Positions 17,210 to 24,922 of a stretch of 64,000 nucleotides of DNA are shown here, one piece after another. The DNA is from Hymenobacter aquaticus. GTDB taxonomy: Bacteria > Bacteroidota > Bacteroidia > Cytophagales > Hymenobacteraceae. Made by a program: the position numbers and the translations under genes. The notes beneath the pieces were generated by a model. It saw only the letters and a list, made by a program, of their open reading frames with translations, did not search any database and was not told the origin of the DNA. The stretch spans positions 496,001 to 560,000 of the forward strand of contig NZ_SRLC01000001.1 in NCBI RefSeq assembly GCF_004765605.1, in the 5' to 3' direction. Every line of letters starts with the position of its first letter. Positions within the stretch are counted from its first letter, which is position 1.

Positions 17210-18040
17210 TTATTCTGTCTCGGTCGGAACGGGCTGGCAGCGCGGACAGATATACGTAGCCCGGCCTCCAACATAGCTTTTTGCTATATGTACCTTCGGG
17301 TGGCGCGGGCAGAACAGGTGCTGCTCGGTGCCGGGCGTGGCCGAGGTATCCCACTCGCGGGCATGAATCAGGAAGGAGGCCGGGAAGTGGCGGTACGTGG
17401 CCTCGTGCCCGATGGCCGTACTCAGCACCAGCTGAATAGCCTGCTCCAGGGCTTTGAACTCCTTCGCCGTAAGCGTATTGGCCCGCCGCTCCGGGTGAAT
17501 TTTGGCTTGGAACAGCACTTCGTCCACAATCCAGTTGCCCAGCCCCGCCGTCACGCTCTGATCCAGTAGTAAGGGCTTGATAAACATCTTCTTGGATCCC
17601 AATTTCTGCTGCAAGTGCGCCGCCGTCACGTCCAGGGCATCGGGACCCAGCTTTTTGGCCTGCTGGTAGCTTTCCACGCTGGCCGCGTGGCGGATGCGGC
17701 CAAACTTGCGTGGGTCGATGAAGGCAATGCGCAGCCCGGTGGCCAGGTGCAGGGCCACGCGGGTGAAGCGGGGCGCGTCGTGGTCGTCGCGGTAGGCGCC
17801 CACGTCGCCGGTCATGCCAAAGTGCAAAACCAGGGCCGAGCCGTCGCCGAGCTCCAGAAAGCAGTTTTTGCCGAGGCGGCGGGTGGCCGTCACGCGCTGG
17901 CCCACCAGGCGCTGGCGCAGCGTGTCCTCATCGGTGCCGAGCACGTGGGCGTCGCGCACTTCCAGGGCCGTAATGGTTTGATCTACGATAAGCTCGTCGA
18001 GAAAACGACGGTAGGTTTCTACTTCGGGCAATTCGGGCAT
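17210..18040 (-). CDS. mutM: formamidopyrimidine-DNA glycosylase (Fpg/MutM)
   Basis: 276 aa starting MPELPEVETYRRFLDE: Pro2 is the Schiff-base nucleophile and Glu3 the partner. The beta-hairpin lysine is in RRLGKNCFLEL, the helix-two-turn-helix motif in DQSVTAGLGNWIVDEVLF, and the zinc finger at the C-terminus ends GGRATYICPRCQ. The enzyme removes oxidised purines such as 8-oxoguanine and nicks the abasic site. The first half of the zinc finger reads CPRH instead of CxxC, so one ligand would be His. Otherwise a normal length. Confidence 0.93.
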   Translation of the reverse strand: MPELPEVETYRRFLDELIVDQTITALEVRDAHVLGTDEDTLRQRLVGQRVTATRRLGKNCFLELGDGSALVLHFGMTGDVGAYRDDHDAPRFTRVALHLATGLRIAFIDPRKFGRIRHAASVESYQQAKKLGPDALDVTAAHLQQKLGSKKMFIKPLLLDQSVTAGLGNWIVDEVLFQAKIHPERRANTLTAKEFKALEQAIQLVLSTAIGHEATYRHFPASFLIHAREWDTSATPGTEQHLFCPRHPKVHIAKSYVGGRATYICPRCQPVPTETE

Positions 18041-18061
18041 ACGGGGCAGATAGAAGGTTAG

Positions 18062-18090
18062 CGGGCCCGGCAGCGTGGTGGCCGGGCCCG
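18062..18090 (-). terminator. GC hairpin after the PhzF gene
   Basis: A perfect 10-bp stem (CGGGCCCGGC with its complement) with a 9-nt loop lies between the PhzF stop and the mutM start. The minus strand lacks a T run, so this is only a possible terminator. Confidence 0.35.
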
Positions 18091-18148
18091 TTCTCTAAAC
18101 ACCCGCCGGCCCGCCGGAGTTGCGCTCCGGCTCCGCTTTCCGGCCGGT

Positions 18149-19042
18149 TTACAGCGCCAGCCGGCCCTCCACCACGACCACGCCCTGCCCACCGATGGTC
18201 ACCGACTCAATGGCTTCGCGGGGGCCGGCGATGCTGACGTGCACCGTGCCGGCCCGGCCCAGCCAGTGGCCCTGCTCGGCCACGAACTCGGGCTGCGGCA
18301 AATAGCCGTGGTGCCACAGGTAGGCCGCCATGCCCCCGGTCGCCGAGCCCGTCACGGGGTCTTCGGCAATATCGGGTGGGGTGCCGAAGTGGCGGGCAAA
18401 AGTGTGGCCGGCCGCCGTAGCCCCGCCCAGGCAAAACAGGTGGGGGCTGAAAAAGTCGCTGCTGGCACGGTAGCGGGCAAAGGCTGCCGCGTCGGGAACG
18501 TGGGAGCGGCGCAGCGCGGCGTGGTCGCGCAGCAGCAGCATGAGCTGGGGCGTGCCCGTACTGACGGTTTGCACCAGGGAGCCGGGCAGTAGGTCGTCGG
18601 GGGTGAGGCCAAACAGGGGCAGCACCACGGCCGGGTCGTGCACGGTGCCGAACACGGGCCGGCGCTGGGTCATCAGCACCTGGGCCGGCTGGCCGTCGGC
18701 GCAGGGCTCTACGGCAATGTCGATGGGGCCGTGCAGCAGCTCCAGCTTCAACTCGGTGCGGCCGGTCAGGGGCAGGCGGCCGGTGTGCAGCAGCGCCGTG
18801 ATGGTGGCAATGGTCGGGTGGCCGGCCAGCGGAATTTCCTCGGCGGGGGTGAAGTAGCGCACCCCGAACCCGGCCGTGGCCGAGCCGCGCACGAAGGCCG
18901 TTTCCGACTGGTTAAACTCCCGGGCCAGGCGCTGCATGGCGTCGGCGGAAAGGTCGTCGGCGTCGAGCACCACGGCGCAGGGGTTGCCGCCCAGGGCGGT
19001 AGTCGTGAAGGCGTCGACGAGCAGGAAAGGATAGGTCGGCAT
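18149..19042 (-). CDS. PhzF-family isomerase
   Basis: The ATG at 19040-19042 gives 297 aa (MPTYPFLLVDAFTTTALGGN). PhzF hallmarks are GGNPCAVVLD, the catalytic glutamate in FNQSETAFV, FTPAEEIPLAGHPTIAT and DPVTGSATGG. The fold is a doubled diaminopimelate-epimerase-like barrel. The name comes from phenazine synthesis, but no other phenazine gene is here, and most homologues have unknown substrates. Confidence 0.88.
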   Translation of the reverse strand: MPTYPFLLVDAFTTTALGGNPCAVVLDADDLSADAMQRLAREFNQSETAFVRGSATAGFGVRYFTPAEEIPLAGHPTIATITALLHTGRLPLTGRTELKLELLHGPIDIAVEPCADGQPAQVLMTQRRPVFGTVHDPAVVLPLFGLTPDDLLPGSLVQTVSTGTPQLMLLLRDHAALRRSHVPDAAAFARYRASSDFFSPHLFCLGGATAAGHTFARHFGTPPDIAEDPVTGSATGGMAAYLWHHGYLPQPEFVAEQGHWLGRAGTVHVSIAGPREAIESVTIGGQGVVVVEGRLAL

Positions 19043-19112
19043 AGCGGCAGCAGAAAAGTACGCCGTAAAGCTAGCATCTACCGGAGTGCCGGGCGGCAGC
19101 TCTGCCCTAAAC

Positions 19113-19143
19113 AAAAAAGGCCTGCTCCCCGGGAGCAGGCCTT
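19113..19143 (-). terminator. intrinsic terminator of the M48-like gene
   Basis: An 11-bp stem AAGGCCTGCTC / GAGCAGGCCTT, extended by CCCGGG in the loop, followed on the minus strand by a T run, 23 bp past the stop codon at 19166. Confidence 0.85.
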
Positions 19144-19165
19144 GTGGATGCTGAAGAAGCAGAGG

Positions 19166-20041
19166 CTAGGAAGGGTCGGAGAGCAGGCCCACCTGCTGCC
19201 CGCGGTTGTTGAAGACGCCTCCGTTGGCGCTGATGTAGAGGCGGCGGTCCTGCCCATCAACCAGAATGTAGGGGAAGCTGGCGCTGTTGGAGCGCGTCAC
19301 GCGGCCTACTACCTGGCCGGTGCCGGAGTTGTTGAGCATGCGCACCACGTTCAGGCGGCTGGTGAGGTAGTAGCGCTCCTCGGGGTTGTCGCGGAAGACA
19401 ATCTGGCCCACCACGTTCAGCGGGGCGACGGTGCTGGACACGCTACGGACCGGCGTAGGCCGGCTGGCAATGGCTACCGGGGCCGAAGACGGCGCGGCGG
19501 TGCGGCTGCTGGCCAGAATCTGGGTGTTGGCCTGCTGCCAGCCCTTGCCGATGGCGGCCAGGCGGGTCGAGCGGCCGGGGTGGGTCGGCGAGGCTTCCTC
19601 ATCCGACACGACGGCCATTGCGGCCTGGGCTTCGGCCAGACTGGCGCCCATCTTGCGCAGCACGAAGCCCGAAAACTCGTCGGCTTCCAGCTCATCGGCG
19701 GGCTGGGAGCCGCCGGGACGCAGGGTGTGGCCGTTGAGGTGATGGCCCATTTCGTGGGCCAGGATGCTGGTGCCGGCCCAGTCGGTGCGGCCGGCCCGGT
19801 TCACGGAAGCCACGAACTGGGGGTTGTAGAGCAGGAAGCGTTTGCCGTTATACACCACGGCGGCGGCATTCTGCACCTGCGGGGTGGCTTGCAGCTCGAA
19901 GCGGGGCTTGAGGCCGACTACGTCGGTGATGTCGCGCAGCACGTCGCGGCTGCCATTTTGGGCCGAAGCGGAGGTATTGACGAGCAACCACCCGGCAAGC
20001 ATCAAACCTGCGAAGCGGCGGAACATGCGGAAGTGGGTCAT
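19166..20041 (-). CDS. secreted M48-like zinc metalloprotease
   Basis: 291 aa with a signal peptide (RRFAGLMLAGWLLVNTSASA). The zinc motif is ILAHEMGHHLNGH with the third ligand in DELEADEFSGFVL, the M48 arrangement. The C-terminal third is a separate beta-rich region (YYLTSRLNVVRM, RRLYISANGGVF) without a family I know. Unlike HtpX-type M48 members there are no further membrane helices, so it should act in the periplasm or outside. Confidence 0.8.
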   Translation of the reverse strand: MTHFRMFRRFAGLMLAGWLLVNTSASAQNGSRDVLRDITDVVGLKPRFELQATPQVQNAAAVVYNGKRFLLYNPQFVASVNRAGRTDWAGTSILAHEMGHHLNGHTLRPGGSQPADELEADEFSGFVLRKMGASLAEAQAAMAVVSDEEASPTHPGRSTRLAAIGKGWQQANTQILASSRTAAPSSAPVAIASRPTPVRSVSSTVAPLNVVGQIVFRDNPEERYYLTSRLNVVRMLNNSGTGQVVGRVTRSNSASFPYILVDGQDRRLYISANGGVFNNRGQQVGLLSDPS

Positions 20042-20281
20042 GGAAAAATCCTTAGGGCTGATAAACGCAATAAGTCAAGAACCCTGCCGGAAACAGATGA
20101 TTGACAGCGGGGCGCAGGGTTATCAGTACAACGCAAACCCGGGCGTTTTCGTGCTTGGCCCAGCCAGAAATCCGGCGGCCGGCCGCAGGGGCAAGCAAAA
20201 GAGCCGGCGGAGGCCCGAAAGGTTGCCCGGTCCTGGCTGCGGACCGGAAAATCGGACGCTTTCACTTAACCGGCGGCCCCG

Positions 20282-20320
20282 AAAAAAGCCCTTTGCCAGC
20301 GGATGGCAAAGGGCTTTCGG
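20282..20320 (-). terminator. terminator of the ABC exporter gene
   Basis: A perfect 13-bp stem (AAAGCCCTTTGCC with its complement) is followed on the minus strand by TTTTTTCG. The same AAAGCCC...GGGCTTT stem type recurs at 1421-1453 and 24754-24790. The rest of the 303-bp gap 20042-20344 shows nothing else. Confidence 0.8.
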
Positions 20321-20344
20321 GCATGGGGCAGCGGGCCGCTGCGG

Positions 20345-22135
20345 TTAGGCTTTTTGGAGCTGCCGGGCTGCGGCCGGGGCGGGCCGTTCCCCGATTTGCT
20401 GCCGCCACATGGCGTAGTACAGACCTTTCTGGGCCAGCAGCTCGTCGTGGCGGCCCTGCTCGGCAATGTGGCCGCGCTCCAGCACGAAGATCTTGTCGGC
20501 GTGCAGGATGGTGCTCAGGCGGTGGGCAATCAGGATGGTGATGTGCTGGCGGGAACCGGACAGCTCGCGCACCGTGGTGCTGATTTCTTCCTCCGTGAGC
20601 GAGTCGAGGGAGGAGGTGGCTTCGTCGAAGACCAGCAGGGTGGGGTGGCGCAGCAGGGCGCGGGCAATGCTGAGGCGCTGCTTTTCGCCGCCCGACACTT
20701 TCACGCCGCCTTCCCCGATAACCGTGTCGAGGCCGAGGGGGGCGCGGGCCAGCAGGCCGTCGGCGGCGGCCTGGTGCAGGGCGTGCAGGCACTCCTGGTC
20801 GGTGGCGTGGGGGGCCACGAAGAGCAGGTTCTCGCGGATGGTGCCGGCGAAGAGCTGGGTGTCCTGGGTGACGAAGCCGATTTGCTCCCGGAGCTGGTCC
20901 AGGTCGAGGTCGGCACCGGGAATGCCGTTGTAGAGGATCTGGCCGGCCAGGGGCGGGTAGAGGCCCACCAGCAGCTTGACCAGCGTGGTTTTGCCCGAGC
21001 CGGACGGCCCCACGAAGGCAATGGTTTCGCCCAGCTTGGTTTCGAAGGAGATGCCGTCGAGGGCGGAGTTGGAGGCCGACAGGTGCTTGAAGCGCACCTG
21101 GTCGAAGGTCAGGGTCTGGATCTGGTCGATAACCTGCGGGTGGCTGGGCTTCACCTCCCGGGGCGTGTCGAGAATCAGCTGGTAATTGGCCAGGGAAGCC
21201 TCCGTTTCGCGGTAAATGTTGATGATGCTGCCCATTTCCTGCAAGGGCCCGAAGATGGCGAAGGAGTAGATGAAGAACGAGAAAAACTCGCCCGGCGTAA
21301 TGAGCTTCTGCACCACCAGAAACACGAGCATAAGCAGAATCACGTTGCGCATCAGGTTCACGAAGGTGCCCTGCACGAAGGACAAGGACCGCAGGTAGCG
21401 CACCTTCTTGAGCTCCAGCTTGAGGATTTTCTCGGTGGTCGTGTTCAGGCGGGTCGTTTCCTGCTGGGCCAGGCCCAGGCTTTTGATCAGCTCGATGTTG
21501 CGCAGGCTCTCGGTGGTGGAACCGGCCAGGGCCGTGGTTTCGGCCACGATGGTTTTCTGGATAACCTTGATGCGGCGGCTTAGGAAAAAGCTCAGCGTGC
21601 CCAGCAGCGGAATCGTCAGGAAGTAGACCACCGCAATGGGCCAGTACACGCTGATGGCGTACCAGGTCACGAACAGAATGGCCACCAGGGAAATAAAGAG
21701 CACGTTGACGAAGCTCTGAATCAGGCGCTCCACGTCGGTGCGCACCTTCTGGAGCTTGCCCAGGGTTTCGCCCGAGCGTTGATCCTCGAACACCTGGTAG
21801 GGCAGATCCAGGGAGTGGCGCAGGCCGTCGGAGTAGAGCTGGGCCCCCAGGCGCTGGGTAATGACGTTGGTGTAGTAGTCCTGGAAGTTTTTGGCAATGC
21901 GCGACACCATCGCCACGCCCAGGGCCTTGAGCACCAGCAGGCCCGCCCCGCTGAGCACAAACGTCCAGAACGTGGGCGTTTGGGAGCTGCGCAGGGCCGG
22001 CGACACGTACCGGTCGATGATCTGGCGCAGAATGTAGGGGTCGAGCAGGGAGAACACCTGGTTGATAGTGGCCAGCAGCAAAGCCAGGGCCAGCAGGCCC
22101 CAGTAGTTGCGCAGGTAGCTGTAGAGAAGTTTCAT
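20345..22135 (-). CDS. ABC-type exporter, fused permease and ATPase (MsbA/MDR-like)
   Basis: The ATG at 22133-22135 gives 596 aa (MKLLYSYLRNYWGLLALALL). Six hydrophobic helices fill residues 1 to about 310. The ATPase follows with Walker A GPSGSGKT, Q-loop IGFVTQDTQLFAG, signature VSGGEKQRLSIARALL, Walker B LLVFDEATSS and the H-loop in ILIAHRLST. It would work as a homodimer exporting lipids, drugs or peptides. The 620-bp upstream gap contains the 21-bp repeat array described separately. Confidence 0.9.
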   Translation of the reverse strand: MKLLYSYLRNYWGLLALALLLATINQVFSLLDPYILRQIIDRYVSPALRSSQTPTFWTFVLSGAGLLVLKALGVAMVSRIAKNFQDYYTNVITQRLGAQLYSDGLRHSLDLPYQVFEDQRSGETLGKLQKVRTDVERLIQSFVNVLFISLVAILFVTWYAISVYWPIAVVYFLTIPLLGTLSFFLSRRIKVIQKTIVAETTALAGSTTESLRNIELIKSLGLAQQETTRLNTTTEKILKLELKKVRYLRSLSFVQGTFVNLMRNVILLMLVFLVVQKLITPGEFFSFFIYSFAIFGPLQEMGSIINIYRETEASLANYQLILDTPREVKPSHPQVIDQIQTLTFDQVRFKHLSASNSALDGISFETKLGETIAFVGPSGSGKTTLVKLLVGLYPPLAGQILYNGIPGADLDLDQLREQIGFVTQDTQLFAGTIRENLLFVAPHATDQECLHALHQAAADGLLARAPLGLDTVIGEGGVKVSGGEKQRLSIARALLRHPTLLVFDEATSSLDSLTEEEISTTVRELSGSRQHITILIAHRLSTILHADKIFVLERGHIAEQGRHDELLAQKGLYYAMWRQQIGERPAPAAARQLQKA

Positions 22136-22331
22136 GTGTGGGGAAAGCAGATTGGGGTAGAAAGCGGCGAGCGGGGCAATAAGTTTTCGGCCCGCCCCGC
22201 CCCGCCGGAGCAAGATACCCCTTCCCGGCTTCTATCCGGCCCCCGCGTGGCCGTCACCCCTTTTTTCTCCGTTCCAACTGCCCCCCAGTAAAGCGCCGGA
22301 GGCCCCTCCGGTACACGGGAGGCCCCTCGGC

Positions 22332-22541
22332 TGCACCAGAATGGCAATCTGTTGCACGGGAATGCCAATCCCGTGCAACAGATTGCCATTCTGGTGCACG
22401 GTTTTGCCATTCCGGTGCAGCAGATCGGCAATCCGGTGCACGGGAATGCCGTTCCGCTGCACAGATTCGTCATTCTGGTGCAGCAGATCGTCGTTCTGGT
22501 GCAGCAGATTGGCAATCCGGAGCAGCAGATTGCCATTCCGG
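22332..22541. repeat. ten tandem 21-bp units with a perfect 30-bp inverted repeat
   Basis: Ten units of exactly 21 bp start at 22332, 22353, 22374, 22395, 22416, 22437, 22458, 22479, 22500 and 22521. Most begin TGCA, carry a GATTGCCATTC core or its reverse complement GAATGGCAATC, and end in CCGG or CTGG. The first three units contain a perfect 30-bp inverted repeat: 22332-22361 pairs with 22369-22398 around a 7-nt loop. Degenerate units of the same length continue to about 22646 and at lower fidelity to the left from about 22290. The repeats keep several frames open on both strands. The remainder of the gap 22136-22756 shows no supported gene. Confidence 0.9.
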
Positions 22542-22756
22542 TGCTTCCACCCGGCGTTCTGCTACTCACGCGCACCAAGTTGCTGTACTGCAACGGCGTT
22601 TCGGTGCTGCGGAGTGGGAATCAGGAGCTGCTGGGGCAGGAGTAGGGCTTGCCAGGGAAAGGCCCGGTCGTGCCGCGCCGCAACCGGCTTGCTTCGCCTG
22701 GCTCACACGGCCACGAAAAGCAGTAGCACCTCAGCACATTTCCCACATTCGCACAA

Positions 22757-24451
22757 TTAACTCGTGGCTTCGCCGGCGGTGCTGGCCACCAGGCGGGTGC
22801 TGCCGGGCACCATCGGCTGCTCGGGGGGCAGGGGCAGGGCGTGCTGGGCCAGCAGGTGGGCAATAACGGGCGGCTCGGGCCCCGCGTGGAACTGCCGGGC
22901 CCGCAGCTTGAGCTCGGCTTCTTCCCGGCTCACGCCCCGCTCGTGCTGCTGGGCGTGTTCCTCCCAGGTTTCGACCATGAAGTACTCCACCAGCCGGGTC
23001 GGGTCGGCCAGGTCGGCGTAGGTGCCCACCCGGATGGCCCCCTCGCGGCGGCGAATGTCGGCCAGCTGGTCCATGATGAACACGAAGGCCTGCCGGTGCT
23101 CGGGCCGCACCTGGTAAGTGGTGGTGATGATGACCGGACCCTCGGTGGGCACGGGCTCCTGGGCCAGCACGGGTTCCAGGCGGGGCCGGGCGGGGGTGAA
23201 GTCGAGGGCCTCGCCGCTGCGCAGGGCAAAGCGGAACACCAGCAGGGTGCTCAGCAGGAGCCAGCCGGCCGCCCCGGCCAGGGCCCAGACGATGTCGACC
23301 CGCTCGGCCACGGCCCCCCACACGATGCTGCCCAGCGCCATGCCGCCCTGAATGGTGAGCAGGTACAGGCTGATGGTGCGGGCCTGCACCCAGCGCGGCA
23401 CCACCGTCTGCACGCCCACGCTAAAGGAGTTGAGCACCAGCATCCAGGCCAGCCCCACGAGCGTGAGCAGGCCGTAGAGCAGCCAGTGGTTGTCGGCGAA
23501 GGCCAGGCCGGCCAGCCCGGCGGCAAAGGCCACGGTAGCCACGGTCACGCGCCAGTTGATGCTCAGATACTTGTTCAGGCGGGGCAGAATCACGGCCCCG
23601 AGCACGGCCCCCAGGCCCATGCAGGAGAGCAGCAGCGAGTAGAAAGAAGTCGGCTCGTGCAGGCGACGCACCACCACGGCCGGCATCAGGGCAAACAGGG
23701 CGCTGGCCCCGAAGGTGAAGCACACGCCCCGCATCAGGATGTTCTGGACCGGCGGGGCAAAGCGGGCGTAGCGAATCCCGCCCCGGATGGCGGCCACAAT
23801 CCGCTCGGTCGCCAGGGGCGCGGTGGCCTGGGGCTCGCGCTGCCACTGCCACACCATATACATGGTAGCCACGAAGGAAATACCGTTGATCAGAAAGGCG
23901 GCCCCGGCCGAGAAGTAGCCGATAACCAGGCCGCCCAGGGCGGGTCCGAAGGCCCGGGCCAGGTTGAAGCTCACGCTGTTGAGGGCAATGGCCTGGGGCA
24001 GCTCGGCGCGGGGCACCAGCTCGGGCGTCACGGTTTGCCACACGGGGTTGTTCAGGGCCCCGCCCAGGCCCAGCATAAACGTAAGCAGCAGCAGCAGCCA
24101 GGGCGTGGTAAAGCCCAGCAGCGTGACGGTGGCCAGCACCAGGGCTGTGCCCGCCATCCAGGTCTGGGTGAGCAGCAGCATCCTGCGGCGGTCGACCAGG
24201 TCGGCCAGGGCCCCGGCGGGCAGGCTGAGCAGGAACACCGGCAGGGCCGAGGCCGTCTGGAGCAAGGACACCAGGATGGGGGAGGGTGTCAGCTCGGTCA
24301 TCAGCCCCACGGCTCCCACGTTCTGCATCCAGGTGCCGATGTTCGACACGAAGGAGGCAATCCAGAGCATGCGGAAAAACGGAATCCGCAGGGGCGTGAA
24401 GGGGGAAGTGCTGGTCGGGGCGGCCGGGGTAGCAGGGGCAGTAGCGGGCAT
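22757..24451 (-). CDS. MFS transporter (MFS_3 type) with C-terminal monooxygenase-like domain
   Basis: The ATG at 24449-24451 gives 564 aa; the longer open frame upstream runs through a repeat and is ignored. Residues about 20-420 hold about 12 helices, with LWIASFVSNIGTWMQNVG and LVDRRRMLLLTQ typical of the enterobactin-exporter-like MFS_3 branch. After residue 430 a soluble domain (VIITTTYQVRPEHRQAFVF through EYFMVETWEEHAQQHER) resembles an antibiotic-biosynthesis-monooxygenase dimeric barrel. Likely an efflux pump; the role of the soluble domain is unknown. Confidence 0.82.
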   Translation of the reverse strand: MPATAPATPAAPTSTSPFTPLRIPFFRMLWIASFVSNIGTWMQNVGAVGLMTELTPSPILVSLLQTASALPVFLLSLPAGALADLVDRRRMLLLTQTWMAGTALVLATVTLLGFTTPWLLLLLTFMLGLGGALNNPVWQTVTPELVPRAELPQAIALNSVSFNLARAFGPALGGLVIGYFSAGAAFLINGISFVATMYMVWQWQREPQATAPLATERIVAAIRGGIRYARFAPPVQNILMRGVCFTFGASALFALMPAVVVRRLHEPTSFYSLLLSCMGLGAVLGAVILPRLNKYLSINWRVTVATVAFAAGLAGLAFADNHWLLYGLLTLVGLAWMLVLNSFSVGVQTVVPRWVQARTISLYLLTIQGGMALGSIVWGAVAERVDIVWALAGAAGWLLLSTLLVFRFALRSGEALDFTPARPRLEPVLAQEPVPTEGPVIITTTYQVRPEHRQAFVFIMDQLADIRRREGAIRVGTYADLADPTRLVEYFMVETWEEHAQQHERGVSREEAELKLRARQFHAGPEPPVIAHLLAQHALPLPPEQPMVPGSTRLVASTAGEATS

Positions 24452-24505
24452 ACGGTACAAACACGCGGAATAGCGGACTTGTCTGCCTACGTAAGCCGCG
24501 GGAAA

Positions 24506-24922
24506 GTGGTGAGGCGGTGAATGAGTGAATGGGTGAATGAGTGAATGAGTGAATGAGTGAAGTGGTTGTTCAACGCCCGGCGTGTCGTTGCGAGCAGCGC
24601 GAAGCAAGCCGCCCGCTGTAATGTGCGGAGCTTTCTTACGTGAAAAGACCGGACGCCTGAACCGTGTAACGCGAAGTTCCACTTCGCGAGGCGTTGCACG
24701 ATGGTTGTGCAGCCGGCTCCAACGCCTCGCGAAGTGGAACTTCGCGGTACAAGCAAAAGCCCCTTACTCCGGCAGGAATAAAGGGCTTTCCGATAAAAGG
24801 CAGTTTGTCGCTAGCCGCAGACGGATGGCTCCGCAAGCCCGCAACGACCCAGACTGCGCCATTCGCGCCCGCCGAACATCAAACTCACTCATTCACTCAT
24901 TCACTCATTCACCACCTCACCG
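24506..24922. repeat. composite element with inverted arms of 8-bp GAATGAGT repeats
   Basis: The left arm (24506-24561) holds GTGAATGA-type 8-bp repeats; the right arm (24883-24922) is the same in inverted order, ending against the stop codon of the next gene. Between them lie a GTGTCGTTGCGAGCAGCG segment (24581-24598), the hairpin element 24666-24750, a hairpin with AAAGCCCC/GGGCTTT arms (24754-24790) and an AGACTGCGCCATTCGCGCC block (24851-24869). The block and the right arm match the element at 45655-45770. No gene is supported in 24452-24922. Confidence 0.8.
24666..24750. mobile_element. MITE-like hairpin element (31-bp terminal inverted repeats)
   Basis: Left arm 24666-24696 and right arm 24720-24750 are complementary at 30 of 31 positions. 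Each arm contains its own palindrome GCGAAGTTCCACTTCGC. The centre begins CGTTGCACGATGG, as in the element at 32538. There is no coding capacity. A small non-autonomous mobile element or a structured RNA/DNA repeat would both fit; no target-site duplication was identified. Confidence 0.6.

Noticed and set aside
18149..19042. Phenazine biosynthesis
   Set aside because: Only a PhzF-fold protein is present; no other phz gene occurs, and the family is widespread with other roles.
22332..22541. CRISPR array
   Set aside because: Units are directly adjacent, without spacers of unique sequence, and no cas gene is nearby.
22341..22760. Open frame through the 21-bp repeats, cysteine heptads
   Set aside because: Not annotated as a gene: several frames on both strands are open for the same trivial reason (unit length divisible by three), and the tail after the repeats looks non-coding in this frame. 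Coding is kept only as a possibility in the findings.
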